This document shows, piece by piece, positions 35,880 to 49,189 of a stretch of DNA of 64,000 bases (within the stretch, counting starts at the first letter, position 1; every line of letters begins with the position of its first letter). The notes below the pieces were generated by a model. That model was not told where the DNA came from and ran no database searches. It saw only the letters and a program-made list of their open reading frames with translations. The DNA comes from Beta vulgaris subsp. vulgaris. Lineage: Eukaryota; Streptophyta; Magnoliopsida; Caryophyllales; Amaranthaceae. The stretch covers positions 37,980,545 to 38,044,544 of the forward strand of contig NC_079205.1 in assembly GCF_026745355.1 (NCBI RefSeq), in the 5' to 3' direction. Made by a program: the position numbers and the translations under genes.

Positions 35880-38800
35880 ATGGAGCAACAATTTAATGCA
35901 ATTTCAAGAATCTCACAACTTGATCTCAACAACAATATATCCGAGTGTGAATCGAGTCGAAACAACAATGAAGGTATGATTTGCAATTTTAAATTGATAA
36001 AGCAAATTAGGTTATTATTCGAAATTACCTTTGCTTGTGCAAGTAAGGATGATTACAAAAAAAATCAAATTATGTATAAATCCAAGCTTCAAATATTAAA
36101 GATGATGAAAATGAAAATCACGAAATTATTTTTACAAGTGCTGAAGGTAATTATTTCAAAATTAATTTCTCTTATGTTGATATTTTGTTTTATGCTTCTA
36201 TTAATAATGTTTTGTAGCATATTTGTTTAAGATTTTGCTTAGTCGTTAAAACTATGCATGTAATGTGATAATGTTTTTTCAATCTCGAAATTGGATGTTT
36301 GTGGAAATGATTTATTTCGAGTATGATGTTATACAGTTCTACTATAACTATAACTTCAAAAGCGGTCACTATATATAAATCTAAATATGCACGGATTACA
36401 ATATATTTTTAGGTGAATGTAGTAACTATATCATGCAAAAAGGTAACTCTATGTTGATAATGTGTTTACTATAAGAAATTTGATTAACATATACTCCTTG
36501 ACAACACTGACATATATATATATATATATATATATATAGATGTCACTATGACATAAAGAAGGTAACTATATGTCCATATAATTAAGAATAACTAATAAAA
36601 ACTTTAAGTAAAACATAGTTACTTTTAAAATGATATAGTAACCATTTATAAGTTAATTTGATTATATAATAAAAAGAATATTAATTATCTTAATAATCAA
36701 ATACTTAATGATAACTACAACTTATGAAAAGGTCTATATATCCTACAATATGAATAACATAAACAAAAATATTAACTTAACTATTTAATGTGCTTCACAT
36801 TGACAGGAAACGATGTTGATGAAGATATTTCAAGGTAATTAGTAAGGCAAACAAGGGAAACACACTTGATGATATATATGAGTTGAGGAAGCAAAACACG
36901 TAAGGATTTAGTGTAAGAAAAGCAAAACAAGTAAGGAAAACAGGGAGTGTAGAAATCACACAAAAAGTTTTTTCTATGCTCTACAGCAGGGCAAAGAAAT
37001 TCTGGTAAAAGAAAGAAAGTATGTATTAAGGAAGAATAGCCTCAATTGACTGAAGAAAGTTCTTCTAAGAACATTAGAAGGAAAAGTAGAAGAGTTGCCC
37101 TAACTAGAACAGGATGTAATGCTCTTATTAAGGCAAAACTAAATGATGAAAGCCAATTTGAAATTGTGCAACATATTCTTCTTGATAATCACCCCCTCAC
37201 AAGACAATTATGGAATCATCTACATCATTTCAAACGTGCAATGACTGATATGAAAGGTGCGATGCATGATTCGGAATTTAGACCTGCTGAGTCTTTTAGA
37301 TATATGAGTAATGAAGTTGGAGGAGACGATTTTGTTGGTCATAGCTTGAAAGACCATATGAATTTTTGTTATAAACTAAAAACTAAAGCTATTAAGGGAG
37401 GTGATTTGCAAGTAGTCTATGAGAAACTACAAGATGCATATTCTGAAGATCTAAACTTCTTCTTCAGAATTAGATTGGGTAAAAGATGGCGGAGTTTGTA
37501 ATTTGTTGTGGAGAGATTCGATGATGTTGGATGAATATAAAATCTACGGTGATGTGACTGTATTTGATACAACTTATAGGACAAATAGATACAACCTCAT
37601 ATGTTCACCATTTGTGGGGATAATGACCATTGAAAAAAGGTAATGTTTGCTTGTACATTTCTAGGAGATGAGACAATTGCATCATTTATCTGGTTGTTTG
37701 AAACATTCAAGAAAACTATGAGTAACAAATGTCCAGTCACTCAAGATGCAGTGATGGCCAAAGCAATAAAAAAGGTAAACATTTTCTAATTGCAGATATA
37801 GTTACTCTTTTTATAACATAGTGATATTTTTGTTCTTTGCCTTTTTTATAATAATAATAAAATTCATATATAGTAACCCTTTTTTGGCATATGATGACCT
37901 ATTCAATATCTTAATATATAGTGGCATGTTGATTCGAATTTCTAATATAGTGACCTTTTCAAGAATAGTAGTAACCCTTTTGCATTATTATCCTAATTCA
38001 CTGAACATCAGTATATAGTGACCCTTTTTTCACACATATTGACTTCTTTATAATATAAACAGGTTTATCAAGATGTAATTCATAGACTATAATGCAATAA
38101 AAAGATATGGTGTTCTGAAATCTTATTCAACATTAAAAACAGCTTTCAATAAATGTTTGAATGGTTCTCTAAGTGAACAAGAATTTGAGATATATTGGCT
38201 TATAATGAGAGCTAAGTACGAGCTGCAAGAACACGAGTGGTTCAAAGGATTATATGAAATTAGACACAAGTGGTCCACAACTTTTACTAAGACTTTTTTT
38301 CTGCCAAAATTTTTTCATCATAGAGAAGTGAAAGTACAAATCATGCAGTAGGCTTCAAAGTCAATAGGAAGACAAGTCTCAATGAGTTCTACTACATCTT
38401 TCAACAAACAATAAAGAGATGGAGAAAAGTAGAAGAAATGGATGAGTTACATTGCACAATATCATCCCCACGTCAAATTATCCCGTGAGAGCCTTACTTA
38501 AACATGCTTCTGATCGGGTATACACACACTCTCTATTCAGAGATTTTGAGAGGAGTTTTACTTGGCAATTGCATCTCAAGCAAAGCTTTTATTCAAGAAT
38601 GGAAGCATCTTAATATACAAAGTTTACCTGGAAGGAAGAGACGGAACAACACCAGATGTAACTTATGATGAATGCAACCAGAAAATTGAATGTCCATGCA
38701 AGAATTTTGAGGAGGCGAGATGGTTATACTTCCACTGTCTCCGTGTTTTGCATATACATTCCATTTAAAAAATTCCAGAACAGTACATATGTATGAGATG

Positions 38801-39209
38801 GACAAGGTTTGCAAAGTTTGAGGTGTGGACCAAGTGTGAGGCACAACTAAAGGCAACATGTGGATTGAACAACTTTACTTCATGGCGTTTGCATATGGTG
38901 AGAAACTACTACATTATTATACTCAAAAGCCATAAAATTGAAGATGCTAGAAAAATAATCGAAGAAAGCTACAAGAATGATTCAAGAGCAATACAAGTAG
39001 TAATTCAAACTCAAAAGAATTCTACAAATGTTGAACCAAACACAAGTAGTATAGATGACACTTCACAAGCTGCTCCATTAGACCATGTCCAGGTATTGGA
39101 TCTTGCTTGTGCCATCACTAAAGGGGTAAAAGGAAAAAAGAGTATTCCGGGAATTTTTGATCACGTGAACAAAGGAAAAAGAAGGAAGCATAGAGAATTT
39201 GGTTCATAA
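35880..39209 (+). pseudogene. FAR1/FRS-type MULE transposase relic
   Basis: Far-red-impaired-response-like (FAR1) proteins are MULE transposases or domesticated relatives. A first exon may start at ATG 35880 (MEQQFNAISRISQLDLNNN). The FAR1 DNA-binding domain is at 37046..37260 (RTGCNALIKAKL…NHPLTRQLWNHL). The MULE catalytic domain follows: VTVFDTTYRTNRYNLI at about 37557 with the first acidic residue, FLGDETIASFIWLFETFKK at about 37660, VTQDAVMAKAIKKV at about 37737, and EFEIYWLIMRAKYELQEHEW at 38178. A SWIM zinc finger lies at 38690 (CPCKNFEEARWLYFHCLRVL). Frames change several times and stops interrupt it, so it is inactive. Non-coding stretches between the pieces are full of GTAACTATAT/GTGACC motifs. 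The downstream half of the element is cut off by the hAT at 39729. Confidence 0.8.
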
Positions 39210-39739
39210 ACACCAAAACATTTATTCTGATTTATTCATTTGAGTATGAAAATTGTCAAGGATATTATGATTACATTGTGTTTCTAATATTTTCTATATT
39301 GTAACCATTTTTTCTACAATAGAAACATTTTTGGTAATCGATCATACTGAATATAAATACTCATAATATTGGGTGTTGATTTTTTTAATGCATAGATACT
39401 TACTTTTGTGATAATATATATACGTGACCTTTTTGTATTCGCTCTATAGAACCGTCATCAAAAGGTTAATATATTTTTCAATAGTGGCAACTATATGTAT
39501 AAAATAGTTATTGTATTTAAATTGGTTGTAACTATATGTATTTTAAAGGTCACTATTTTATAAAAGAGTGTAGATTTAAAAAGGAATAAGTATACTGAAG
39601 GAGAACATTAAACAAGAAGTAACTATATGGAAAAAAAAAGTACTATCTTAAAAATAAAAAGAGTTAGTAAATCTAAAAAGAGGCCACTATGTTAGAAAAT
39701 GAAAAACATATGTTTAAATGATAACTACTAAAGGTGTCA

Positions 39740-40180
39740 AAAACTGGGCCGACCTACGGGTGAACCCGCATGCGGCCTAGGCCCAACCTGTTCCGAGTCG
39801 AGAGTGGTCGGTTGGAAAGCCGACCCATTTTGACCCAGCGGTCACCCGTGCCCAGTTTAACCCGTGGAATTGGTAACCCAATCCGAGTTGGGCCGATCCA
39901 GTTTGACCCGTACCCAGTTGCACCCGTGAACAACGACCCAGACTCAACCTATTTCCGACCCAAAATAACCCGCACCCAACTTCACCTGCCAATGACCCAG
40001 TTGAACCCACCCAGTTATCACCCAACCCAGATACCACCCAACTCAGTTAGCACCCAACCCAGTTACCACCCAACCCAGTTGTCACCCAACCCAGCTATCA
40101 CCGACCCAGTTCTGACCCAACCTAGTTATTACCCAACCTAGTTACCACCCGACCCAAGTAAACCCGACCCAACACCATGC
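39740..40180. repeat. hAT left subterminal repeat array
   Basis: Many copies of GACCCA, CACCCAACCCAGTTA and close variants in one orientation, dense between 39950 and 40170. Such arrays near hAT ends usually bind transposase. They create spurious Pro/Thr-rich ORFs on + (39770..40141) and Gly-rich ones on -. Confidence 0.75.
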
Positions 40181-41574
40181 TGAACTAATACAATCCGACA
40201 CTGAGTAAATGAGTGTACTCTTTTTGGTCAATTTATGTAATTTTTTAACAGAAAATATTTCGTAACTATTTTTGGTCAAAGTAATTGACAAATATTATTT
40301 ATCAAGACATAAATACATAATTAAGATCTCTATCATTTATAACCACCTCGTTTAAATTTGAAACCCCCAATATTCAACCCCTACGGCCCCACGCGGTTGT
40401 TTTTTTTTTAAGTTCTTCATTTTACGGTATTTCGACGGTAACCGTAAACCATGTGGTATTATGTAGGGTATTTTAACGGTAAACCGTAAACTAAGTGGTA
40501 TTATTAATGTTTGATGTTTTGGTATATATGACATAAAAAGTTAAAAGAATTTGCCAAAAGAAAGAGCGTATATTAAAGAAATATCTAATGTATTATGTAA
40601 TTGATTGTAATAACTTAAATACTTAGTAGTTAATAAGTACTGGAAATAAAATAAAATAAAATCAGAATTAGAGTATTAGACAAACAAAAAGAAAATAAAA
40701 CCAGAATTGGACAAAAAAAATGCCAAAAAATTTCGTTTCATTACCCCTTTCCAAGTTTCCAACATTCATTACAAAGAAAAATAAAAAGTAGAGCATTACA
40801 TCATTACCTAATACTTAGCAAGTTAGGTTATTAGTCATTACTAACAATCTAACATAAACAAAAAATTACATAAGTCTACTGATTATAATTTACATGGCAC
40901 AGCAAGGCAGCAAAAAATTACACCAAAAAATTACATCACATCCAGTGGCCCAGCAAGGCAGCAACTAATACGCTCCTTGGACGATAAGAAAACAGTGTTC
41001 TTTGGGGTCCAACTCTCCACTCACACAAGGGCTCATAGGTATCTCATGTCCATCACCAATGAGAGTGTGGTCCCATTCTTTTTGAACCATGAATCGAGTG
41101 AAAGCCCCATCCTCACCCTCCCAAAAATCTCCTTGGGTATCTCGAACCCAACCATGTGAACAACACCACCACCAGCCATTTCACCACCACCACCAGCCAT
41201 TGCACCGCCACCAGCAGCCTCCAAGCGACCACCAGCAGCCTCTAACCCACCACCAACAACCTCTCACTAGGTTTGTCATGAATTTTAACACCAAGTCCTC
41301 TACATCTTAGAGATGTCTTACAACCCACTCTCTCATAAATCACCTTACCCTTTCCTTTGTCCATTTTTGCAGTTGATGAACCTGAAATTATAAACTCAAA
41401 AAATTCTAATATTAAAAACCAAAGACAAATTTTTGAATGAAATAAGGCAGCCAAAGAATAAATTATCTAAAACAATTGGTAGAAAAAAGCAAAAGAAAAA
41501 CTCCCAAAAATAAAACATAAAGTATTTAAGTGCCAAAAATAAATTTTCTTTAACAATAAGTAATAGCTCTGAGG
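40181..41574. other. hAT internal non-coding region, left side
   Basis: AT-rich sequence. A CCACCACCAGC-type low-complexity stretch (41160..41270) produces short Gly- or His/Pro-rich ORFs on both strands (for example 41033..41224, -). These carry no recognisable domain. No gene supported. Confidence 0.5.
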
Positions 41575-42230
41575 TTCACAAGCTGACCTCATCATCGAGC
41601 ACTCGACTGTACTTGACAACACAACTTCACAACACAAGAAAGCCAGCAAAAGTGACACGGGCATCCATAATTCTTTGTCTTTTTAACACTACCAAAACCA
41701 ATTTTGACCAATCAAGTGAATATCATGTCCAATACTCCACAAAAGAAGGGTAGCTCCACATCGCGACACTTAGGGAAAAACATGTGTGTAACGTAAAATG
41801 TAGCCAAAAACAGTCGCAAACAACCAAAGGGACGTTTTATAAACCAAACCAAACCAAACAACCACAATTAGCCATCCCACCCTTTTCTTCTAGCCTCACT
41901 CCGAACCAAATATCATCAATACAAAACATAATTAAATCAATTTAGTCGGGGGTAAAGGTGGAAGACAAGAGAAAGAAAAACTATAGCTCTCTGGTAAACA
42001 TTTCGCCTCATCATCGAGCACCCGACTCCAATTGACAACACAACTTAATTAACACGACAAGAAAGCCAGCAAAGTGACACAAGCATCAACAATACCAATC
42101 AAGTACATATCATGTTCAATCAAGCCAACAAAAGAAATATAGAGATGCATCGTAACACTAAGGGCAAAACATGTGTGTGAAGTTAAATGTAGGCAAAAAA
42201 AGTCGCTAACAAGTCAAACCCTAATTATCT
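41575..42230. repeat. Internal direct duplication inside the hAT
   Basis: Two diverged copies of about 250 bp. Copy 1 (about 41575..41830) and copy 2 (about 41990..42230) share TCATCGAGCAC.CGACT, TTGACAACACAACTT, AAGAAAGCCAGCAAA.GTGACAC, ATCATGT.CAAT and AAACATGTGTGT in the same order and spacing. Confidence 0.75.
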
Positions 42231-42289
42231 TTGCGCAAGGGACATTAATTAATTAAGCAAAAAGACATATAATAAGTAAACCAAACCCA

Positions 42290-42820
42290 AAAATTATGTT
42301 TAGGGCTTTATCATTTAAGGGTTAGTGCCAGGGTTTAGGTCTAGGGTTAGAGTTTTGGTCTAGGTTAGGGTTTGGGTCTAGGGTAAGGGTTTTGGGCTAT
42401 CATTTAAGGTTTAGGCCTTTAGGGTTAAACCCTTATATGTGATGAATCCTAAACAATAAACCCTAAACAAATAGCTCAAAACACAAACCCACAACATATC
42501 AACCCCAACCCATAACACAACAAACTCAACCCAAAATACAAACAAACCCCAAACACAAACAAACCCCAAAACACAACCAACCCAAAAACAAACAGAAACC
42601 CAGAAACAAACAGTAAAAGAAACAAACACAAACCCAAAACACAACACAAACCAAAAACACAGCCATCAACCATTTTCAATAGGCCACAACAAAAACCATC
42701 AAAAAACAACCATCACCAAAACAACCATCAAACAACAACTATCACCAAAACAACCATCAAACAACCATCACCAAAACAACCATCAAACAACCATCACCAA
42801 AACAACCATCAAACAACAAA
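42290..42820. repeat. Telomere-like and CAACCATCA low-complexity repeats
   Basis: 42290..42470 is rich in TTAGGGTTTAGG-like words, degenerate versions of the plant telomere unit TTTAGGG. 42480..42700 is rich in AAACCCAAAACACAAAC. 42705..42820 repeats AACAACCATCAAACAACCAT about five times. No gene. Confidence 0.7.
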
Positions 42821-42831
42821 AGCAACACAGT

Positions 42832-44940
42832 TTATGGAATTGAATCATAATCAATATCAGTAGGCTCGGTATCCTTAACAACCTCAAGAGACTCCTCATC
42901 CTCAACCTTAGAATAACCAAATATCCAATTTTAGTAAGTCACAAGAGCCTCAACATTTTTGGGCAACAAACGTGTGTGATACTTTGTTAAAATTCTGCCC
43001 CCCATACTAAATAAAGACTCGAAAGCCACAGATGTAATGGAGATAGCCAACAAATCTCTAGCCATCCGAGACAAAATAGGATAAACACCCACATGGGTTT
43101 TCCAATAGGCCAAAACATCAAAGTGGTCATCTTGATCAGCAGGAGCATGTGGGGCATTGAAATATGATTCTATATCATTTTCAACACCCCTACTAGCAGT
43201 AACATTGGCACCAAAACTCTAAAATACAGCAAATTAAATAGTATCATCACTAAATTATTACTAAAAAACAATCAGTAATTTTAAGTAATCACATGAATAA
43301 AATGATACACATCATAGCCAACCTTTCCAAGGCTGGCCTTCTTAAATGGACGGGCAAGCGATCTTGCAAAACTTGGAGTGGAGGACTCAGAACCAGTAGT
43401 CATAGAAGATGTAGTGGAAGAATATTGTAGGTGAGAATAAATAGTAGCATAGTCCATATACAACTCAGTAAAGGCATCAATAGCCTCTTTAACCTTATGA
43501 TTAAGATCTTCGGGCAAATAAACAGTAGCATACAACTCATGAACAAAGTTTTTTTTTTTTGTAATGGGGATCAAACATGATAGCAATAGTAAGAATGAGA
43601 GAATAATTTTCCCAATACTTGTTAAATTTTGCATACATAGGAGCAGCCATAAGACAAATAGAATTAGTTGGGTTTTCTTGAGCATAATACAGAAGAATTT
43701 CAATCAAAACAATGTTCTCAACATATAAGTTGGCAGTTGGGGTAATCAAACCAGAAAAAAGATAAGTGATATCATAAAAAGGTTCAAGAAAATCACAAAC
43801 ATTTTGGACATTTTTCCATTCATAATCACTTAAAGAAAAATCTAAACCATGCTCAAGTAAACAATACCTATCTACAGCCTACCTAGCTTCTAAACACCTA
43901 CGAAGCATAAGAAAAGTAGAATTCCAACGAGTACGAACATCAATCAAAAAACCAGAAAAACAAGTATTACATACTTAACACAATCATCAAACCTCTCTTT
44001 CCTAATATTTGAATAAGAAACATATGAAACAACTTGTTGCAACTTCATAACAGTTTTATCCATAAACTTAAAACCAACTTGGACAATCAAATTCAATATA
44101 TGGGAAGAACATCTAATATGAAAAAATTTACCAGAACAGGGCAACAAATTAGTTATATTCAAGTCCCTAACCATCTCTTGAATCATAACATCATTGGCAG
44201 TAGCATTATCACAAGTCAAAGAAAACACTTTATCTCTAATATTCCACTCATCAAACAAATTAAGAGTAAACTTACCTAACTCTTTACCAGTGTGGGAACC
44301 AGGAAAATGTCTAAAAACAAGAATTTTAGAATGCAGCACCTAAGAGTTATCAACATAATGACCAGTCAAAACAGTAAGACTAACATTGTTAAGAGCAAAC
44401 CACAAATCCCAAGTACAACACACTTTTCCATCTAAATTACCTATAGCTATTTTTAATTGAGTTTTAAGAGCAGCAAACTGATTAGTGCAATGCCAAAGCA
44501 TAGTATTCCTAGAAATATGATTCACATTAGAATTCAAGTAAGAAAGTAATTCTCTATGCTTAGCATGCTTAATAATCAACAATGGATATCCATGACACAT
44601 AATAGCTTCAGCAAACATACGACATAAAGTGTATTGATCATAATGACCCCCAAGTTGAGCAACTTTTACTTTTTAGTAAGCTTCACATTTTTCTAAGTGT
44701 TTATTTTGGTTATTAGTATCTTGTGTTCCCTCAGCACGATAGGTCTTAAAATTACAGCGCTTACATGTAGAAAAAATCTTACCATTTTCGGATTTTAACA
44801 AAGTAAAGTGCTACCAAACCTTGGTTGTACGCCTCCCAAACAGGACAGGGTCATGGGTTTGCGGAGAAACAATTTCCACCTCAACAGAAAGGGAATTGGA
44901 CCCAATAATGGAGTCCAATGTCAATGGATGAACTGAAAAA
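42832..44940 (-). pseudogene. hAT transposase (BED zinc finger, RICESLEEPER-like), inactivated
   Basis: Reads right to left. The BED finger region at about 44850..44650 has FTLLKSENGKIFSTCKRCNF and HLEKCEAY, giving C..C and H…C ligands. Next is MFAEAIMCHGYPLLIIKHAK at 44618, then CTWDLWFALNN, then 44339..43944 (LTCDNATANDVMIQEMV, HIRCSSHILNLIV, the region of catalytic acidic residues). The middle lies at 43703..43281 and the C-terminal dimerisation domain at 43113..42931 (YPILSRMARDLLAISITSVA, FESLFSMGGRILT). The frame ends at TAA 42832. Stops interrupt it at least near 44340 and 44670, and frames shift between 43700 and 43944, so it is not functional. Transposases of this type cut and rejoin the hAT ends. 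Confidence 0.82.
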
Positions 44941-47476
44941 CAAATTAAACACATTTACATTTTGAATACGGCAGAGTCTAGGCATCTAGGACATAGGGTT
45001 AGGGTTAGGTCATGTTTAAGATTAGATCAGATTTAAGAGTCAAGGTCAGGTTTAAGAGTGAAGGTCAGGTTTAAGGGTCAAGGATTAGGGTTTAAAGGTA
45101 GGTGAGGGTTGGGTTTTAGGGTAGGGTCAGGGTCGGATTTTATCCCTAACATAAACCCTAAATAGTAACCCCTAAACAAACCCTCAACTCAAACCCTAAA
45201 CCCAAACCCTAAACTCAAACCCTAAACCCAAATCCTAAAATCAAACCCAAAACTCAAACACTAAAGACTAAATAGTCAAACCCTAAACTCAAACCCTAAA
45301 CATAAACCCAAAACACAAAGCTCAAAACACAAGCCCAATAAAACCCTAAGGCCAGAAAATAAAACCCATAAAAAAGCCTAGAAAATAAAACCCAGAAAAT
45401 AAAACCCTAAGGCCTAAACAAAACATACCCTAACCACAAACCCTTAACATAATAGCCCAAAACCCAAACCCTTAACATGTCATAAACCCAAAACATAAAC
45501 CCAAATCAATAAACACAAACCTAAATCAATAAACACGGAAAACCCGAACCCAAAAAACCCAAACCCTAAATAAATCAAACCCTAACAAAAAGGCAGACCT
45601 AGAAAATAAGATAGAGATAGAGAAAATGAGAGAGTAATAGAGATTGATCGAAAAATAGGCGAAAAAATCTCAAAGAAGGGAAGAAAATTTGTAAGAGGCG
45701 AAGAATTTTAGGGTTTGGAAGGAGAGGAATAGAGGATGAGAGATTGAGAGCCGGAATGAGAGAGAAAATAAGGTGAAGAAATGAGGCGTGTGAGGTTGAA
45801 ATTAGGTTTATATACTAGGGATTCGGGTGGAGGTTTAGGGTTTGATTTCTGATTCAATCTCAACCGTTGGATTTAATCATTGAGTGGCTAAGATTCATTT
45901 TAGTGAGTTAATTTAGGGTTTTAGATTTCTGATTTTAGAGATTAAAGAAATGAAGGTTTAAGGGCTCAGATTTAATATTAGCTAATCAATGGTCTCAAAA
46001 CATGATCCTTGACATATTTTTTTTACCAATGAACATCAAGAGTGACCAAGCACATGGATTTCAAAATCTCAATGGTTGGATTTACTCTTTCTCAAATCAA
46101 ATGGTTAAGCTTAAGTCTTAAGAGTTGTTAACTTAAGACAAGTAATGTTTTTTTTCTAGTTTTTATATTTATAATTCTACATTTTTTTTTATACCGAGTG
46201 TAATTATAGTATGGATTTGTAAATTTGTTTAGTAATTACTAATTAGTAATATTATAAATTAATAAAAATTACAAACTTTAGAAGTTTAATTACTATTTTT
46301 AATTATAAACAAGATCATTAATGTAAAAATTATTATGAATGAATAATGATGTATCGATGTGAAACAGTGTAGAAACTATTAAGTATGAAATATGAATGTA
46401 TGGTTATTTAAGTAATGAAATAGATGGATTCCTAGTATGACTTTTTATTAAGATCCACAACGACGATACGTATGATTATGTTCCTATACGACGATACGTA
46501 GTATAGCAACTTAGTAAGATACTGTCTTTTAAGATCCAAAACTGAAACATCAACGATAAAAGTCGATCAATCTTATGATCATTTGATGGTTTTGACTTTT
46601 GATTAATGTCGAAGACAATCAATCTTATGATCATTTCATTAATTAATTTACGCCAATATTGTGAACCTTAACTTAATAAAATTCGATCATGTTCATCCTC
46701 TACTAATATAGTGTTTGATTATGTATCATCTTCATATGACATATTGACATATTCGATTACGTGATAAGTGATTAAAGTTGATCATTGTTACTTCACTACT
46801 GAGTTGTTCCATGAACGATAAAAGTCTAACTCTTTTTGTTGCTATATAGTGACTGCTTCAGACTTGAGAGTGAGTAAGTCACTAACTAACAAAATGTTTA
46901 AGTTTAGTAGTCTATTGACTCTAACACTATAAGTCTATAATCAATAATCAATATGGACTATGGACTATGGAGTATGGACTTATGCCTTAAGCCCTTAACA
47001 ACTTAAATACTTAATCCTTATGGTTGTTAGTTGTTAGTTGTTAGTTGTTTGTTGTTACTTGTTAGATGTTAGTTGTTACTTGAATACGTATGCAATCATG
47101 AATAAGAATAAGTGAATAACCGATAGGTGATACTTAGGCAATAGGCCAATAGCCAATGCCCAATGGTGAATGTCCCAATAATATAAGTATAACTTATAAG
47201 TCTACTTTAGTAACATTTCAAATTAGTAATATAAGTATCACACTATTAAGGATTCAATGTATTATTACAAAATTCACAATTACTCAATTACAATTCACAA
47301 TATTAGTATAATAACTATAATATATATCACTATAAAGTATAATCTATACCACAATATCACAACATCACATGTTATAAGTTTATAACAATCTCGACCAAAA
47401 TACTTACGCCACGGCGCCGCCGATTTGATATTTTAGATGTTCTTAGAACCAAGTCCTATCGAGATCCGATTGATTC
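44941..47476. other. hAT internal non-coding region with telomere-like repeats
   Basis: 44990..45600 is dominated by AAACCCTAAACTCAAACCCTA-like and AGGGTTAGGGTTAGG-like words. 45600..47476 is AT-rich with short direct repeats such as TTGTTAGTTGTTAGTTGTTTG (about 47025). No ORF or domain of note. The final GATTC (47472..47476) is the left target duplication of the next insertion. Confidence 0.6.
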
Positions 47477-48352
47477 TGTAACACCCCCAAAATCCACACG
47501 CGCCTACCACTGCTGCGTCGCATCGACTTTGGGCGCGTTACCGCCGCGATGGAACGCAAGGCATAATAAGAGTTAACGATAACTTAAAATATTGTCTTGA
47601 AAACTAAAATGCAGCGGAATTAAATATAAATACAGCTCGGGAATCATCAATGACCCCTTTCATTCAAACCACAAACCATTTACATAAGTCATAGAAAAAC
47701 CAGTAATACTTATTTTAAAATGCTTTAAATGTAAATACCAAGCCTAGTCCCCGTATGCTCGATAATATGCAGCAGCACCAGCACACCTAGTCTGCTCCCC
47801 ATTGTAGCATCAATGGTTCATCCCAGTTCATCAAACACATAATAACACACAATTAGCTATGCTGAGTACGTAATGAACCATTGAATACATATAAGCATAA
47901 ATGATGCACACATGAACAATCTTAAGCATGATGCTACATTATGTTACATCCTTTAACCTTTAATCTTTAATCTTTATTTGGCATCGAACGTGCACCGTCA
48001 TCTTACTAGAGTCATACGGGCTACTGAATCCTTAATAGGCACTAGGTCTATTAGATGAAATGCAAATACGGTTTTGTTTCGTCTCACACCCATCACCTTA
48101 GTATGCATACCTCCAAGATCGAACGGAACCTTCCGCCTACTTGAGTGTCAAAAATATAAGGACACTACTGTCGTCACAGTAGGCCTGCGTAGGAGCGTAG
48201 GACAAGTCCCACACTCCCCCCATTGTTCATCACTTGTAGGGAGTCCAGCTACAAGATATTGCCATTATTCATTTTAATATTAACCATTCATTTCATAAAC
48301 ACATAAAGTCATTTACCTGTTCTCTTAGTTACAATGCTCAAATCGTATCTCC
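47477..48352 (-). mobile_element. Gypsy-type LTR (probable solo or truncated LTR)
   Basis: Begins TGTAACACCCCCAAAATCC next to GATTC and contains ATGCTGAGTACGTA, also seen in the chromovirus LTR at 59170 (AAGCTGAGTACTACA), and GCAGCGGAA. On - it would end GGGGGTGTTACA, as many plant chromovirus LTRs do. No internal coding region. Its right limit is hidden by the TRIM at 48353. Confidence 0.6.
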
Positions 48353-49189
48353 TGTAACACCCTTCTGGGGACCACGAGCCCGCTAGTAGATATTGTCCTC
48401 TCTAGGCCCTAGCCCGCAAGGTTTTGCTTTGGATTGGGAACGACCCACCCAAAAGGCCTCTACTAGGTTGAGGTATCCACCTCTATATAAAGAAGGCTTT
48501 GTTCTCCTCAACTTCCGATGTGGGATGGCTTTTACTCCCTTTCCCACCCCCCTTAAAGGGTGTCTGCGTCCTCGAAGGCACGACAGACCCCACCCCCCTT
48601 AAAGGGTGTCTGCGTCCTCGAAGGCACGACAGAACATCGAATCGGGCCATGGCTCTGATACCACCTGTAACACCCCTCTGGGGACCACGGCCCCGCTAGT
48701 AGATATTGTCCTCTCTGGGCCCTAGCCCGCAAGGTTTTGCTTTGGAGTGGGAACGACCCACCCAAAAGGCCTCTACTATGTTGAGGTATCCACCTCTAAA
48801 GCAAAACCTTGCGGGCTAGGGCCCAGAGAGGACAATATCTACTAGCGGGCTCATGGTCCCCAGAGGGGTGTTACAGGTGGTATCAGAGCCAGGGCCCAAT
48901 TCGATGTTCTGTCGTGCCTTCGAGGACGCAGACACCCTTTAAGGGGGGGTGGGGTCTGTCGTGCCTTCGAGGACGCAGACACCCTTTAAGGGGGGTGGGG
49001 AAAGGGAGTAAAAGCCATCCCACATCGGAAGTTGAGGAGAACAAAGTCTTCTTTATATAGAGGTGGATACTTCAACCTAGTAGAGGCCTTTTGGGTGGGT
49101 CGTTCCCACTCCAAAGCAAAACCTTGCGGGCTAGGGCCCAGAGAGGACAATATCTACTAGCGGGCTCGTTGTCCCAGAGGGGTGTTACA
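48353..49189. mobile_element. Head-to-head palindromic pair of TRIM retrotransposons
   Basis: Left half, on -: LTR 48353..48546 (194 bp), interior 48547..48665 ending in a reversed primer site (GGCTCTGATACCACC), then a partial LTR 48666..48797. Right half, on +: partial LTR 48798..48875, primer site TGGTATCAGAGCC (48878..48890, initiator tRNA-Met type), interior, then LTR 48996..49189 (194 bp, TGGGGAAAGGG…GGGTGTTACA). The two halves are near-perfect mirror images, with both 5' LTRs truncated and fused at about 48797. Each interior carries a tandem duplication of CTTCGAGGACGCAGACACCC. No coding capacity, as usual for TRIMs. GATTC follows at 49190 and matches the GATTC before 47477, not the bases before 48353. 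Confidence 0.85.

Noticed and set aside
39770..40141. Proline/threonine-rich protein gene
   Set aside because: Derived from the CACCCAACCCAGTTA subterminal repeat of the hAT.
42290..45600. Interstitial telomere or chromosome-end fusion site
   Set aside because: The TTTAGGG-like words are degenerate, in two blocks of opposite orientation, and lie inside a hAT with intact ends and target duplication.
48878..48890. Functional tRNA-Met-like gene part
   Set aside because: TGGTATCAGAGCC directly after an LTR is the standard retrotransposon primer-binding site.
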